Source of the DNA: Streptomyces chilikensis
Lineage (GTDB): Bacteria > Actinomycetota > Actinomycetes > Streptomycetales > Streptomycetaceae
Reading direction: 5' to 3'
Assembly (NCBI RefSeq): GCF_001642695.1
Contig: NZ_LWCC02000152.1
Span: 1-48,321 of the forward strand
Length of the DNA stretch: 48,321 bases
Under the pieces are notes generated by a model. That model was not told where the DNA came from. It did not search any database and saw only the letters and a list, made by a program, of their open reading frames with translations. Shown piece after piece: positions 17,565 to 25,513 of the stretch (position 1 is the first letter of the stretch; the number at the start of each line of letters is the position of its first letter). A program made the translations under genes and the position numbers.

Positions 17565-18590
17565 TCAGCGGTGGAGGGCGAGGGTCACCAGCACGGCCCG
17601 GTGGTCCGAGCCCTCCATCGTGAGGAACCGCGCGTCGCGGGCGGTGAAGCGGGGCGAGACCAGCACGTGGTCGATCTGCACCCCCGGCACCGGCCTGCCG
17701 GTCACCGGCCAGCTGGCCGTCCGGGCGGCTCCGGCCAGGGCGGCCGCGTCGGCCAGCCGCCCGTCGTCCAGCAGGCGGCGGAAGGCGGCGTGGTCGCGGG
17801 AGGCGTTGAAGTCGCCGGCCAGGATCACGGGGGTGCCCTCACCGGCGGCCCCGTGGTCACCGGCCGGGCGGTGGGCCCGCGCCCAGCGGCGCAGCTCCTC
17901 CAGTTCCTTCCGCCACGCGCCGAGCCGGCCCGGCGTGGGCGGCGCGGGGTGGGCGAGCTGGAGGCGCACCCGGTGGCCGTCCACCTCGGCGACGGCCCCG
18001 GGCTGGCCCATCCCGGCGGGCACCGGGTCGGCCGGGGCCAGCGGCAGCCGGGAGACGATCGCCGAGCCGGCCGGGCCGTCGCCCGGCACCGCACGCAGGT
18101 GCGGGTGGGTGGCGGCGAGGGCGGAGGTCAGCGCGTCCAGGCAGGCCGGGTCGCACTCCTGGACGAAGACCAGGTCCGGGCGCTCCCGGCGGACCGTCTC
18201 CACCAGGGCGTCGGCGGCCCGGCCGAACTGCAGGTTCGCGGTCAGCACGCGCAGCCCGGCGACCTCAGGGCCCCCGGCGGGACGGTCCCCGCCGGGCGGG
18301 ACGGTGTACCAGGTGAGGAGCGCGGCCAGGCCCGCGCCCCAGGCCGCGAGGACGGGGCGGCGGGCGGTCAGCGCGCCGAGCAGTCCCAGTCCGGCCGGGA
18401 CCAGCAGCCAGGGCAGGAAGGCGAGCAGCTGGGGCACCGGGGTGGGGCCGTCGGCGTCGGCGACGCGGAAGGCGGTCACCGCGCCGGTGCCGGTCAGGAG
18501 CGCGGCGGAGCCCCAGGTGGCGACGGTGCGGGCGGCGCCGCGACGCCGGGGCGCCGCGACGGGCGCCTGGTCCTGCTCGGTGGTGGCCAC
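17565..18590 (-). CDS. Endonuclease/exonuclease/phosphatase-family membrane protein
   Basis: A 341-residue protein. Three hydrophobic segments occupy about residues 15-105, followed by an EEP-fold domain with LTANLQFG, LVFVQECDP, LAGDFNASRDH, VQIDHVLVSP and GSDHRAVLV. The catalytic Asn, Glu, Asp and His positions are all present, so the domain should be active, outside the membrane by topology. The substrate cannot be told from sequence (nuclease or phosphodiesterase). The start is uncertain: GTG at 18590 was chosen, but GTG 18 bases upstream is possible. It converges with phoX, 24 bases apart. Confidence 0.85.
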   Translation of the reverse strand: MATTEQDQAPVAAPRRRGAARTVATWGSAALLTGTGAVTAFRVADADGPTPVPQLLAFLPWLLVPAGLGLLGALTARRPVLAAWGAGLAALLTWYTVPPGGDRPAGGPEVAGLRVLTANLQFGRAADALVETVRRERPDLVFVQECDPACLDALTSALAATHPHLRAVPGDGPAGSAIVSRLPLAPADPVPAGMGQPGAVAEVDGHRVRLQLAHPAPPTPGRLGAWRKELEELRRWARAHRPAGDHGAAGEGTPVILAGDFNASRDHAAFRRLLDDGRLADAAALAGAARTASWPVTGRPVPGVQIDHVLVSPRFTARDARFLTMEGSDHRAVLVTLALHR

Positions 18591-18613
18591 GCCCTCATCG
18601 TGCCGCACGGAGG

Positions 18614-18976
18614 TCAGGCGGGGGCGTGGAACTCCCGCACCACCTCGATGCGCCCGACGATGTGCCGGTTGAACTCCTCCAGCTCCTCGGCCGGCACCCA
18701 CAGCTCCAGGATGGTCTCGCCGCCGGCCCGGCGGACCGGATAGCGGGCCAGGAAGCCGGCCTCCACCTCGAACCGGGTCACGTAGCCGGACCCGGAGGCC
18801 GGAACGTTCCAGTCACGGGCGATGCGGACCGCGTAGTCCTCGTTGAGCACCGGGTAGAAGATCGGCTGCTCGGGCAGGCGGGGCGGCCACGCCCGGTACC
18901 CGGAGTCCGCGACCAGGGCGAGCTCCACCGGCCCGGTGGGGCGCCAGAGGGTGGTGGTCCGCTGTGTTGTGCTCAT
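18614..18976 (-). CDS. Conserved small protein annotated elsewhere as ADP-ribosylation/crystallin J1
   Basis: A 120-residue soluble protein: MSTTQRTTTLWRPTGPVELALVADSGYRAWPPRLPEQPIFYPVLNEDYAVRIARDWN, ending GRIEVVREF. Actinobacterial homologues are often labelled ADP-ribosylation/crystallin J1, but the protein is far too short to hold that enzyme domain, so the name should not be read as a function. It lies 23 bases upstream of the EEP-family gene on the same strand and may be co-transcribed with it. Confidence 0.75.
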   Translation of the reverse strand: MSTTQRTTTLWRPTGPVELALVADSGYRAWPPRLPEQPIFYPVLNEDYAVRIARDWNVPASGSGYVTRFEVEAGFLARYPVRRAGGETILELWVPAEELEEFNRHIVGRIEVVREFHAPA

Positions 18977-19169
18977 GAAGCGACGGTAGGCAGCACGGGC
19001 CGCAGGGGCGACGGGTTTTCCTTTCCCCGGAAGCGTGGAACGCGGTTCGGGAGTATTCGGTCACAGATGCGCAGGCGGGGTTGCGGCTTATTACCGATGG
19101 GTAGCATCATCGTTGTTACTTGCCGGTAGACCGCCGGAATCCGCTACCCGATCCCTTACGGAGCCGTCG

Positions 19170-20990
19170 ATGGGGCACTACAAGCCGAACCTCCGCGACA
19201 TCGAGTTCAACCTCTTCGAGGTCCTCGGACGCGACAAGCTGTACGGCACCGGCCCGTTCGCGGAGATGGACGTCGACACCGCCCGCAGCATCCTCGAGGA
19301 GATCGCCCGCCTCTCCGAGAACGAGCTGGCCGAGTCCTTCGCCGACGCGGACCGCAACCCCCCGGTGTTCGACCCCGCCACCAACACCGCGCCCGTCCCG
19401 GCGTCCTTCAAGAAGAGCTACCAGGCCTTCATGGACTCCGAGTACTGGCGCCTCGGCCTGCCCGAGGAGATCGGCGGCACCCCCGCGCCGCGCTCCCTGA
19501 TCTGGTCCTACGCGGAGCTCCTGCTCGGCTCCAACCCGGCCATCTGGATGTACGCCTCCGGCCCGGCCTTCGCCGGCGTCCTCTTCGACGAGGGCAACGA
19601 CGTCCAGAAGAAGATCGCGGAGATCGCCGTCGAGCGCCGGTGGGGCTCGACCATGGTGCTCACCGAGCCCGACGCCGGCTCGGACGTCGGCGCCGGCCGC
19701 ACCAAGGCGGTCCAGCAGGAGGACGGCTCCTGGCACATCGAGGGCGTGAAGCGCTTCATCACGTCCGGTGAGCACGACATGTCGGAGAACATCCTCCACT
19801 ACGTGCTCGCGCGTCCCGAGGGCGCCGGCCCCGGCACCAAGGGCCTGTCCCTCTTCCTCGTGCCGAAGTACCTCTTCGACTTCGAGACGGGCGAGCTGGG
19901 CGAGCGCAACGGCGTCTACGCCACCAACGTCGAGCACAAGATGGGCCTCAAGGCCTCCAACACCTGCGAGATGACCTTCGGCGACAAGCACCCCGCCAAG
20001 GGCTGGCTGATCGGCGACAAGCACGACGGCATCCGCCAGATGTTCCTCATCATCGAGTTCGCCCGCATGATGGTCGGCACGAAGGCGATCTCCACCCTCT
20101 CCACCGGCTACCTCAACGCGCTGGAGTACGCCAAGGAGCGCGTCCAGGGCAACGACCTGGCCGGCGGCAAGGGCTCCCCGAAGGTCACCATCACCCACCA
20201 CCCCGACGTGCGCCGTTCGCTGCTGACGCAGAAGGCGTACGCCGAGGGCATGCGCGCCCTGGTGATGTACACCGCCTCCGTCCAGGACGCCATCCAGGCC
20301 AAGGAGGCGAACGGCGAGGACGCCACCGCCGAGCACGCCCTCAACGACCTGCTGCTCCCGATCGTCAAGGGCTACGGCTCCGAGAAGGGCTACGAGCAGC
20401 TCGCCCAGTCGCTGCAGACCTTCGGCGGCTCCGGCTTCCTGCAGGAGTACCCGATCGAGCAGTACATCCGGGACTCCAAGATCGACACCCTCTACGAGGG
20501 CACCACGGCGATCCAGGGCCAGGACTTCTTCTTCCGGAAGATCGTCCGCACCGGCGGCGCCCCGCTGACCGCGATCGCCGAGGAGATCAAGTCCTTCATC
20601 GGCCAGAACATCGGCGGCGAGGACCTGTCCGCCGCCCGCGAGCAGCTCGGCCGCGCGGCCGGCGAGCTCGAGGCGATCGTCGGCCAGATGCTCAACGACC
20701 TGATGGCCTCCCAGGAGGACGTCAAGAACATCTACAAGGTCGGCCTCAACACCACCGGCCTGCTGATGGCCGCCGGTGACGTGATCGTCGGCTACCTGCT
20801 GCTCAAGGGCGCGGCCGTGGCCGTCGAGAAGCTGCAGACCGCCACCGGCAAGGACGTGGCGTTCTACACCGGCAAGATCGCGGCGGCCAAGTTCTTCGCC
20901 AAGACCGTCCTGCCGGGCGTCACCTTCGCCCGCAAGGTCGCCCAGAACGTCGACCTGGAGATCATGGAGCTGCCCGAAGAGGCGTTCTGA
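19170..20990 (+). CDS. Acyl-CoA dehydrogenase, FadE5 type
   Basis: A 606-residue flavoenzyme that makes the first C-C double bond in fatty acyl-CoA beta-oxidation. It matches mycobacterial FadE5 as I recall it along its whole length, starting [20 protein letters not shown] and including [52 protein letters not shown] and [22 protein letters not shown]. The Glu in YEGTT is the expected catalytic base. The length (about 600, against 380 in classical enzymes) is typical of this subgroup with its extra C-terminal domain. No neighbouring beta-oxidation genes are seen; it stands alone with its own terminator. Confidence 0.95.
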   Translation: MGHYKPNLRDIEFNLFEVLGRDKLYGTGPFAEMDVDTARSILEEIARLSENELAESFADADRNPPVFDPATNTAPVPASFKKSYQAFMDSEYWRLGLPEEIGGTPAPRSLIWSYAELLLGSNPAIWMYASGPAFAGVLFDEGNDVQKKIAEIAVERRWGSTMVLTEPDAGSDVGAGRTKAVQQEDGSWHIEGVKRFITSGEHDMSENILHYVLARPEGAGPGTKGLSLFLVPKYLFDFETGELGERNGVYATNVEHKMGLKASNTCEMTFGDKHPAKGWLIGDKHDGIRQMFLIIEFARMMVGTKAISTLSTGYLNALEYAKERVQGNDLAGGKGSPKVTITHHPDVRRSLLTQKAYAEGMRALVMYTASVQDAIQAKEANGEDATAEHALNDLLLPIVKGYGSEKGYEQLAQSLQTFGGSGFLQEYPIEQYIRDSKIDTLYEGTTAIQGQDFFFRKIVRTGGAPLTAIAEEIKSFIGQNIGGEDLSAAREQLGRAAGELEAIVGQMLNDLMASQEDVKNIYKVGLNTTGLLMAAGDVIVGYLLLKGAAVAVEKLQTATGKDVAFYTGKIAAAKFFAKTVLPGVTFARKVAQNVDLEIMELPEEAF

Positions 20991-21029
20991 TCCCGGTCTC
21001 CCCCAGGTCCCCCGAGCGGTTCGGGATGC

Positions 21030-21069
21030 GGCAGGGCGGGGTGGCGCTCCGGCGCCGCCCCGCCCTGCC
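21030..21069 (+). terminator. Terminator after the acyl-CoA dehydrogenase gene
   Basis: GGCAGGGCGGGG (21030-21041) pairs with CCCCGCCCTGCC (21058-21069), with a GGCGC/GGCGCC inner region. It lies 40 bases after the stop codon. Confidence 0.65.
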
Positions 21070-21092
21070 GTCCGGCGTTCCTCAGCTGGATC

Positions 21093-21098
21093 TAGGCT
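21093..21098 (+). promoter_or_regulatory. -10 element for a leaderless mRNA
   Basis: TAGGCT ends seven bases before the ATG of the aminopeptidase gene, which has no Shine-Dalgarno sequence. Transcription should start at or next to the ATG. Confidence 0.4.
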
Positions 21099-21105
21099 GG
21101 CTCCC

Positions 21106-22401
21106 ATGAGCGCACCAACCCGCTTCGACCGCGGCCACACCGACGACCTCATGTCCTACCTGGCGGCCTCCCCGTCGCCGTACCACGCGGTGGCCAACGC
21201 CGCCGAGAAGCTGCGGCAGGCGGGCTTCCGGCCGTTGTCGGAGACGGACTCCTGGGACGCCGAGGCCGGCGGGCGGTACGTGATCCGCGGTGGCGCGCTG
21301 ATCGCCTGGTACGTCCCCGGGGGCGCCGCCCCGCACACCCCCTTCCGCATCGTCGGCGCCCACACCGACTCGCCCAACCTGCGGGTCAAGCCGCTCCCGG
21401 ACAGCGGCGCCCACGGCTGGCGGCAGGTCGCGGTCGAGATCTACGGCGGCCCGCTGCTCAACTCCTGGCTCGACCGCGACCTGGGCCTGGCCGGCCGGCT
21501 GACGCTGCGCGACGGCTCCGCCAGGCTGGTCGACGTGAACCGCCCGCTGCTGCGCGTGCCGCAGCTCGCCATCCACATGGACCGCTCGATCCACGCCGAC
21601 GGCCTCAAGCTCGACCAGCAGCGCCACATGCAGCCGGTCTGGGGCCTGGGCGACGACGTCGCCGAGGGCGACCTGATCGCCTTCCTGGAGGACGAGGCCG
21701 GTCTCGAGCGCGGCTCGGCCGTCGGCTGGGACCTGATGGTGCACTCCGTGGAGGCGCCCGCCTACCTGGGCCGCGACCGTGAACTGGTGGCGGGCCCGCG
21801 GATGGACAACCTGCTCTCGGTGCACGCCGGCACCGCCGCCCTGGCCGCCGTGGCCGGCCTGGACGACCTGCCGTACATCCCCGTGCTGGCCGCCTTCGAC
21901 CACGAGGAGACCGGCTCGCAGTCCGACACCGGCGCCGACGGCCCGCTGCTCGGCACCGTGCTGGAGCGCTCCGTGCTCTCCCGCGGCGGCACCCTGGAGG
22001 ACCGGGCGCGCGCCCTCGCCGGCACCGTCTGCCTCTCCTCCGACACCGGCCACGCGGTGCACCCCAACTACGCCGAGCGGCACGACCCGACGCACCACCC
22101 GCGCGCGGGCGGCGGACCGATCCTCAAGGTGAACGTCAACAACCGCTACGCCACCGACGGTTCGGGCCGGGCGGTGTTCGTGGACGCCTGCGAGAAGGCC
22201 GGCGTGCCGTTCCAGTCCTTCGTGTCCAACAACTCGATGCCCTGCGGCACCACCATCGGCCCGATCACCGCGGCCCGGCACGGCATCCGCACCGTCGACA
22301 TCGGCGTGGCCATCCTGTCGATGCACAGCGCCCGCGAACTCTGCGCCGCCGACGACCCGTTCCTCCTCGCCAACGCGCTGGCCGCGTTCCTGCGGGGGTA
22401 A
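21106..22401 (+). CDS. M18-family aminopeptidase
   Basis: A 431-residue cytosolic metallo-aminopeptidase, related to aspartyl aminopeptidase. Zinc-ligand motifs are in order: GAHTDSPNLRVKP (His, Asp), FDHEETGSQSDTGADGP (the catalytic Glu and ligand Glu), SSDTGHAVHPNYAERHDPTHHP and LSMHSARELC (terminal His). Length is normal for the family. The role is turnover of peptides with acidic or neutral N-terminal residues. The ATG is probably leaderless. It marks the left edge of the accessory cassette that follows. Confidence 0.93.
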   Translation: MSAPTRFDRGHTDDLMSYLAASPSPYHAVANAAEKLRQAGFRPLSETDSWDAEAGGRYVIRGGALIAWYVPGGAAPHTPFRIVGAHTDSPNLRVKPLPDSGAHGWRQVAVEIYGGPLLNSWLDRDLGLAGRLTLRDGSARLVDVNRPLLRVPQLAIHMDRSIHADGLKLDQQRHMQPVWGLGDDVAEGDLIAFLEDEAGLERGSAVGWDLMVHSVEAPAYLGRDRELVAGPRMDNLLSVHAGTAALAAVAGLDDLPYIPVLAAFDHEETGSQSDTGADGPLLGTVLERSVLSRGGTLEDRARALAGTVCLSSDTGHAVHPNYAERHDPTHHPRAGGGPILKVNVNNRYATDGSGRAVFVDACEKAGVPFQSFVSNNSMPCGTTIGPITAARHGIRTVDIGVAILSMHSARELCAADDPFLLANALAAFLRG

Positions 22402-22679
22402 CCCCGGCCCGCCTCCGGGAAGCTCCTCCGGCGTCCCCGCGCGGACGGCCGCCGGCATCCCGCTCCCCCGGCTCCCCGCCCCCTCGGCCCTCCCGGCCCG
22501 CCCCGGTGTTCCCACCTGGGCGGGCCCAGCCGTTCCCGCGATTGCGATCAGGGAGCGACGGGAGAAACATGGAATGTGGACCAGATCCGCGAAGCACGGC
22601 CTCCGTGGAGCCCCACGGCCCCGGACACGACCGTCGTACGTCCGCCGTGCCTCGCCGTGCCCCGGCAGCACCGGAAGTG

Positions 22680-22958
22680 ATGACGATGGACAAGGACGAG
22701 TTCCCCGTCCTCGGCCACGACGAAGCCGGTGAGGCGGACGGGGCCACCGGGCCCGGACCCCACCGCCGCGAACCCGGACCACGGGGAGCGCGCGTGCGGC
22801 TTCCCGGGTTCGTCGCCGGTGACGAGGAGGTCGGCCTCGGCGACGTCGTCAAGAGGATGACGTCCGCGGCGGGAATCCCTCCGTGCGGCGGATGCGGACG
22901 AAGGGCCGCCGCCCTGAACCGGTGGGTGGCCTTCTCCGGCCGGCACGGCCGCGGCTGA
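22680..22958 (+). CDS. Small CGGC-motif protein of PatG-like cassette
   Basis: A 92-residue protein starting MTMDKDEFPVLG, with a Gly/Pro/Arg-rich middle and a conserved-looking end: VGLGDVVKRMTSAAGIPPCGGC followed by GRRAAALNRWVAFSG. The CxxC pair could bind metal, be oxidised or be modified. I chose ATG 22680: an in-frame ATG at 22569 has a better ribosome-binding site (GGGAG), but the codons between them often end in A or T, unlike coding DNA here. It lies first in a four-gene cassette, 79 bases before the PatG-like gene. Function unknown; it could be a second peptide substrate or an accessory factor. Confidence 0.65.
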   Translation: MTMDKDEFPVLGHDEAGEADGATGPGPHRREPGPRGARVRLPGFVAGDEEVGLGDVVKRMTSAAGIPPCGGCGRRAAALNRWVAFSGRHGRG

Positions 22959-23037
22959 CCCCCGGACGGCCGGCGTCCGGCAACCCATCGCGGCTCGTCG
23001 TGCGCGAGCCGTCCACACGAGGAGCCAGGAGCCGTCC

Positions 23038-23979
23038 ATGGATCCTGAACGAATCGACGTCCCCGCCGGCCCGCGGCCGGCACGGCCCGACGAGGCGCCC
23101 GAGCCGCCGGCCCCCGCCGGGAACGCGTCACTCACCCAGGCCGGCTGCGGGTGCACCGAAGACGCGTACCCCCCGGAGCCCGAAGCGGGCGGCCCCCCGC
23201 GCGCGGCGGGCCACGGCTTCGTCTACGCCCTGGGGAGGGTGCGCGTACAGTTCCCCAGCCTCGGGGTGGAGAAGGAGTTCGCCCAGGTCGTCGCCCGGCA
23301 GAAACCGGCGGGGCTGACCGACCAGGAACTGCTGCACGCCGTGCTCTCGGACCCCGAGAACCGTTACCTGGTGCGACAGTTGTGCTTCGTCCTGTCCATC
23401 CGGGAGATCGACACCTACATCCTGCGGCCGAGCGATCCCTCGGGCTACGACCAGCTGATCGCCGCGGTCCGGCCCGTTCCCAGCCCGCTCGACCTGGACG
23501 TGGTCATCGGCAGACGCGGGCCCGTCGCCCCGCCGGAGCTGTGCAACGGCCTCACCGTGCCGGTGGTGGCCTTCGAACAGATCTACTCCTTCCACAGCAA
23601 GGACCTGATCAAGGCGGTCGACCCTCCCGAGGACATCCCGGCCAAGGAATTCCGCGACGCCGCCGCGGACCTCCTGGCACGGCTCCTCCAGCTCGGCGAC
23701 AACTCCGGCGCCGCCGACGAGCACCGTGCCGTCAACTACGCGGCCGTCCGCAACGACAGGATCTACCGGAAGACCGTGCAGCTCAGCGCACACGGATTCC
23801 GGCTGAGCGCCGTGGACGTCTCCCCCTCCCGGCTCAGCGGCACCCGGAGGATCCTCGACGTCGTGTTCTCCTTCACCCATCGCGAGGCCGACGTCACCGA
23901 GAAGTACTTCGTGCGGATCGACGTCACCGAGATGTTCCCCTTCCTGCGGAGCAACTGGACGGCCTACTACGACCGGTGA
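23038..23979 (+). CDS. Stand-alone homologue of the PatG C-terminal domain
   Basis: A 313-residue protein. After a Pro-rich N-terminus (about 1-60) it follows the pattern of the C-terminal domain of unknown function of the cyanobactin maturation protease PatG: FVYALGRVRVQFPSLGVEKEF, LLHAVLSDPENRYLVRQLCFVLSI, DTYILRPSDPSGYDQLI, LTVPVVAFEQIYSFHSKDLI, RAVNYAAVRND and a C-terminal FVRIDVTEMFPFLR. In cyanobactin pathways this domain is fused to a subtilisin protease that macrocyclises the core peptide. Here it is a separate protein, with a subtilase two genes downstream. No nuclease or membrane signature is seen. The ATG has GGAGCCAGGAG upstream. Confidence 0.8.
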   Translation: MDPERIDVPAGPRPARPDEAPEPPAPAGNASLTQAGCGCTEDAYPPEPEAGGPPRAAGHGFVYALGRVRVQFPSLGVEKEFAQVVARQKPAGLTDQELLHAVLSDPENRYLVRQLCFVLSIREIDTYILRPSDPSGYDQLIAAVRPVPSPLDLDVVIGRRGPVAPPELCNGLTVPVVAFEQIYSFHSKDLIKAVDPPEDIPAKEFRDAAADLLARLLQLGDNSGAADEHRAVNYAAVRNDRIYRKTVQLSAHGFRLSAVDVSPSRLSGTRRILDVVFSFTHREADVTEKYFVRIDVTEMFPFLRSNWTAYYDR

Positions 23980-24025
23980 CCCGCAGTCCTGACCCCCGCC
24001 ATCACCGTCCGAGGAGGAGAGTCCC

Positions 24026-24253
24026 ATGAGGATTCCCGGATTCACCGCCGAATCGGCGCTCCACAGAACAGGAGGTGCGTACCCGTCGCCCGAGGCCCCG
24101 TACCGCGCCGGTCCCGACCGGATCGTGCCGCAGGGGCTCTGCGAGATCGAACTGCGTCCGGTCTGCCGCATGCAGTGCCGGCGCTCCCCCGATCCCCAGC
24201 GCTGCGTGGCCAACTGCCTGCAGGCACTGTGCTCGGACGGGGAAGGGTTCTGA
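24026..24253 (+). CDS. Cys-rich small peptide, candidate precursor
   Basis: A 75-residue protein with MRIPGFTAESAL at the N-terminus, a motif I associate with small proteins of unknown function encoded in various bacteria. The middle is Tyr/Pro/Arg-rich, and the last 40 residues contain six Cys: LCEIELRPVCRMQCRR, then QRCVANCLQALC. The start ATG has a strong GGAGGAG site. It sits between the PatG-like gene and the subtilase gene, three bases before the latter, so the two are co-translated. The layout (short leader-like part, Cys-rich end, adjacent protease) suits a modified-peptide precursor; this is inference. Confidence 0.75.
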   Translation: MRIPGFTAESALHRTGGAYPSPEAPYRAGPDRIVPQGLCEIELRPVCRMQCRRSPDPQRCVANCLQALCSDGEGF

Positions 24254-24256
24254 CCC

Positions 24257-25250
24257 GTGCACCCTCTGGACCTGGCCGGCCTTCGTCCCCTGATGAGGCG
24301 GACGGCCGGCCGGCCCGGTGTCGTCGTCGCCGTCGTCGACGGAAGCGTCTCGTCCGACCACCCCGACCTGCGCGGACACCCCGTACGGACGACGGGCCCG
24401 CGTACCGGGGAAGGACCGGCGCCCCGCGGACGCGGTTGCGGTCCCGACGACGCGTGCTGCGCGCACGGCACGTTCGTCGCCGGGATCCTCGGCGCCCGGC
24501 GCGGGTCCGCCACGCCGGGCATCTGCCCGCACTGCACCCTGCTGTCGCGTCCGGTCTTCCCGTCCGGCGGCTCCGGCCCCGCCGGATGCCTGGCGGGCGT
24601 CCGGCCCGAGGAACTGGCGGCGGCCGTCGTCGACGCCGTGGACGCGGGCGCGCACGTGCTCAACCTCAGCCTGGCCCAGGCCGATCCGTCCTCCACCCCG
24701 AACCCCGCTCTGGACGAGGCGCTGGATCACGCAACGCGCCGGGGCGTGATCGTCGTGGTCGCGGCGGGCAACCAGGGCACGCTCGGCACCTCCGTCGTCA
24801 CCCGCCACCCCTGGACCGTTCCGGTGGTCGCCTGCGGCCGGGACGGACGGCCGCTGAGCCTGTCGAACCTGGGCAGGGCCATCGGCGGGCGCGGCGTCGG
24901 CGCCCCCGGCCAGGACGTGGCAGGCCTCGGCACCGACGGCCGCCCGCGGCGCCTCACCGGCACCAGCGCGGCCGCCCCGTTCGTCACGGGGGCCGTGGCG
25001 CTGTTGCTCTCGGAGTTTCCGGGGATCCCGCCGGAAGCGGTACGCCACGCGATCACCCGGGGTGCGGGCGCCCGGCGCACGTCGGTCGTACCGCCTCTGC
25101 TGAACGCCTGGGACGCGTACCGGGCGCTGCGCGCCGACCGCCCCTTACCGGCCCGCCCCACCCGCGGCCCCACGTATGCCGGGAGCCTCGCCGGGTATCC
25201 GGAGGGGACCACATCGATCCGAACTCTCGCTCCGGAAAAGGGGTTCCGTC
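24257..25250 (+). CDS. S8 (subtilisin-like) protease of PatA/PatG type; no stop codon
   Basis: A complete subtilase catalytic domain of about 290 residues with the Asp (VVAVVDGSVSSDHPDL), His (CCAHGTFVAGIL), oxyanion Asn (VAAGNQGT) and Ser (LTGTSAAAPFVTGAV) of the triad. There is no signal peptide, so it is cytoplasmic, as are PatA/PatG; extra Cys lie near GCGPDDACCAHG and CPHCTLL. The frame does not stop where the family normally ends: it stays open through the next gene and into antisense sequence up to 27223. The end given here is only where the next gene begins. A rare TTA codon sits at 25145-25147. The 3' end appears lost by deletion or frameshift, so activity is uncertain. Confidence 0.75.
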
Positions 25251-25469
25251 ATGGGACTGGGTGGCTGCATCGTCCTGATAGCGGTGGGAGCGATTCTCAC
25301 CTTCGCCACCGACTGGGAGATGAGCGGCGTCAACGTCGACCTGGTCGGCATCATCCTGATGCTGGTCGGCCTCATCGGCGTGGCGACCTTCACCAGCATC
25401 GCCCGGCGCCGTCGCGTGGTCATGCCTCCGACGACCCCGGTCGTCGAGGAGGAGCCCCGTCGCTACTGA
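25251..25469 (+). CDS. Small two-helix membrane protein, DUF6458-like
   Basis: A 72-residue protein with two hydrophobic helices (MGLGGCIVLIAVGAILTFAT, and VDLVGIILMLVGLIGVATFT) and a basic tail RRRRV. This small family is widespread in actinobacteria and has no known function. The ATG has AAAAGGGG upstream. It probably belongs to the core chromosome rather than the peptide cassette; its translation would be disturbed if ribosomes read through from the stop-less protease gene. Confidence 0.85.
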   Translation: MGLGGCIVLIAVGAILTFATDWEMSGVNVDLVGIILMLVGLIGVATFTSIARRRRVVMPPTTPVVEEEPRRY

Positions 25470-25475
25470 CGGGGC
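25454..25475 (+). terminator. Terminator overlapping the DUF6458-like stop codon
   Basis: GCCCCGTC (25454-25461) pairs with GACGGGGC (25468-25475) around a six-base loop that spans the last codons. It also separates this unit from the convergent thioredoxin/NHL gene. Confidence 0.6.
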
Positions 25476-25513
25476 CCCTCTCACCTCGCTTCCGCGCGGA
25501 ACGGCTCAGGCCG

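Noticed and set aside
22506-22679. Longer N-terminus for the CGGC protein from ATG 22569 or earlier
   Set aside because: Codons there often end in A or T, unlike real genes here, although the ATG at 22569 has a good ribosome-binding site.
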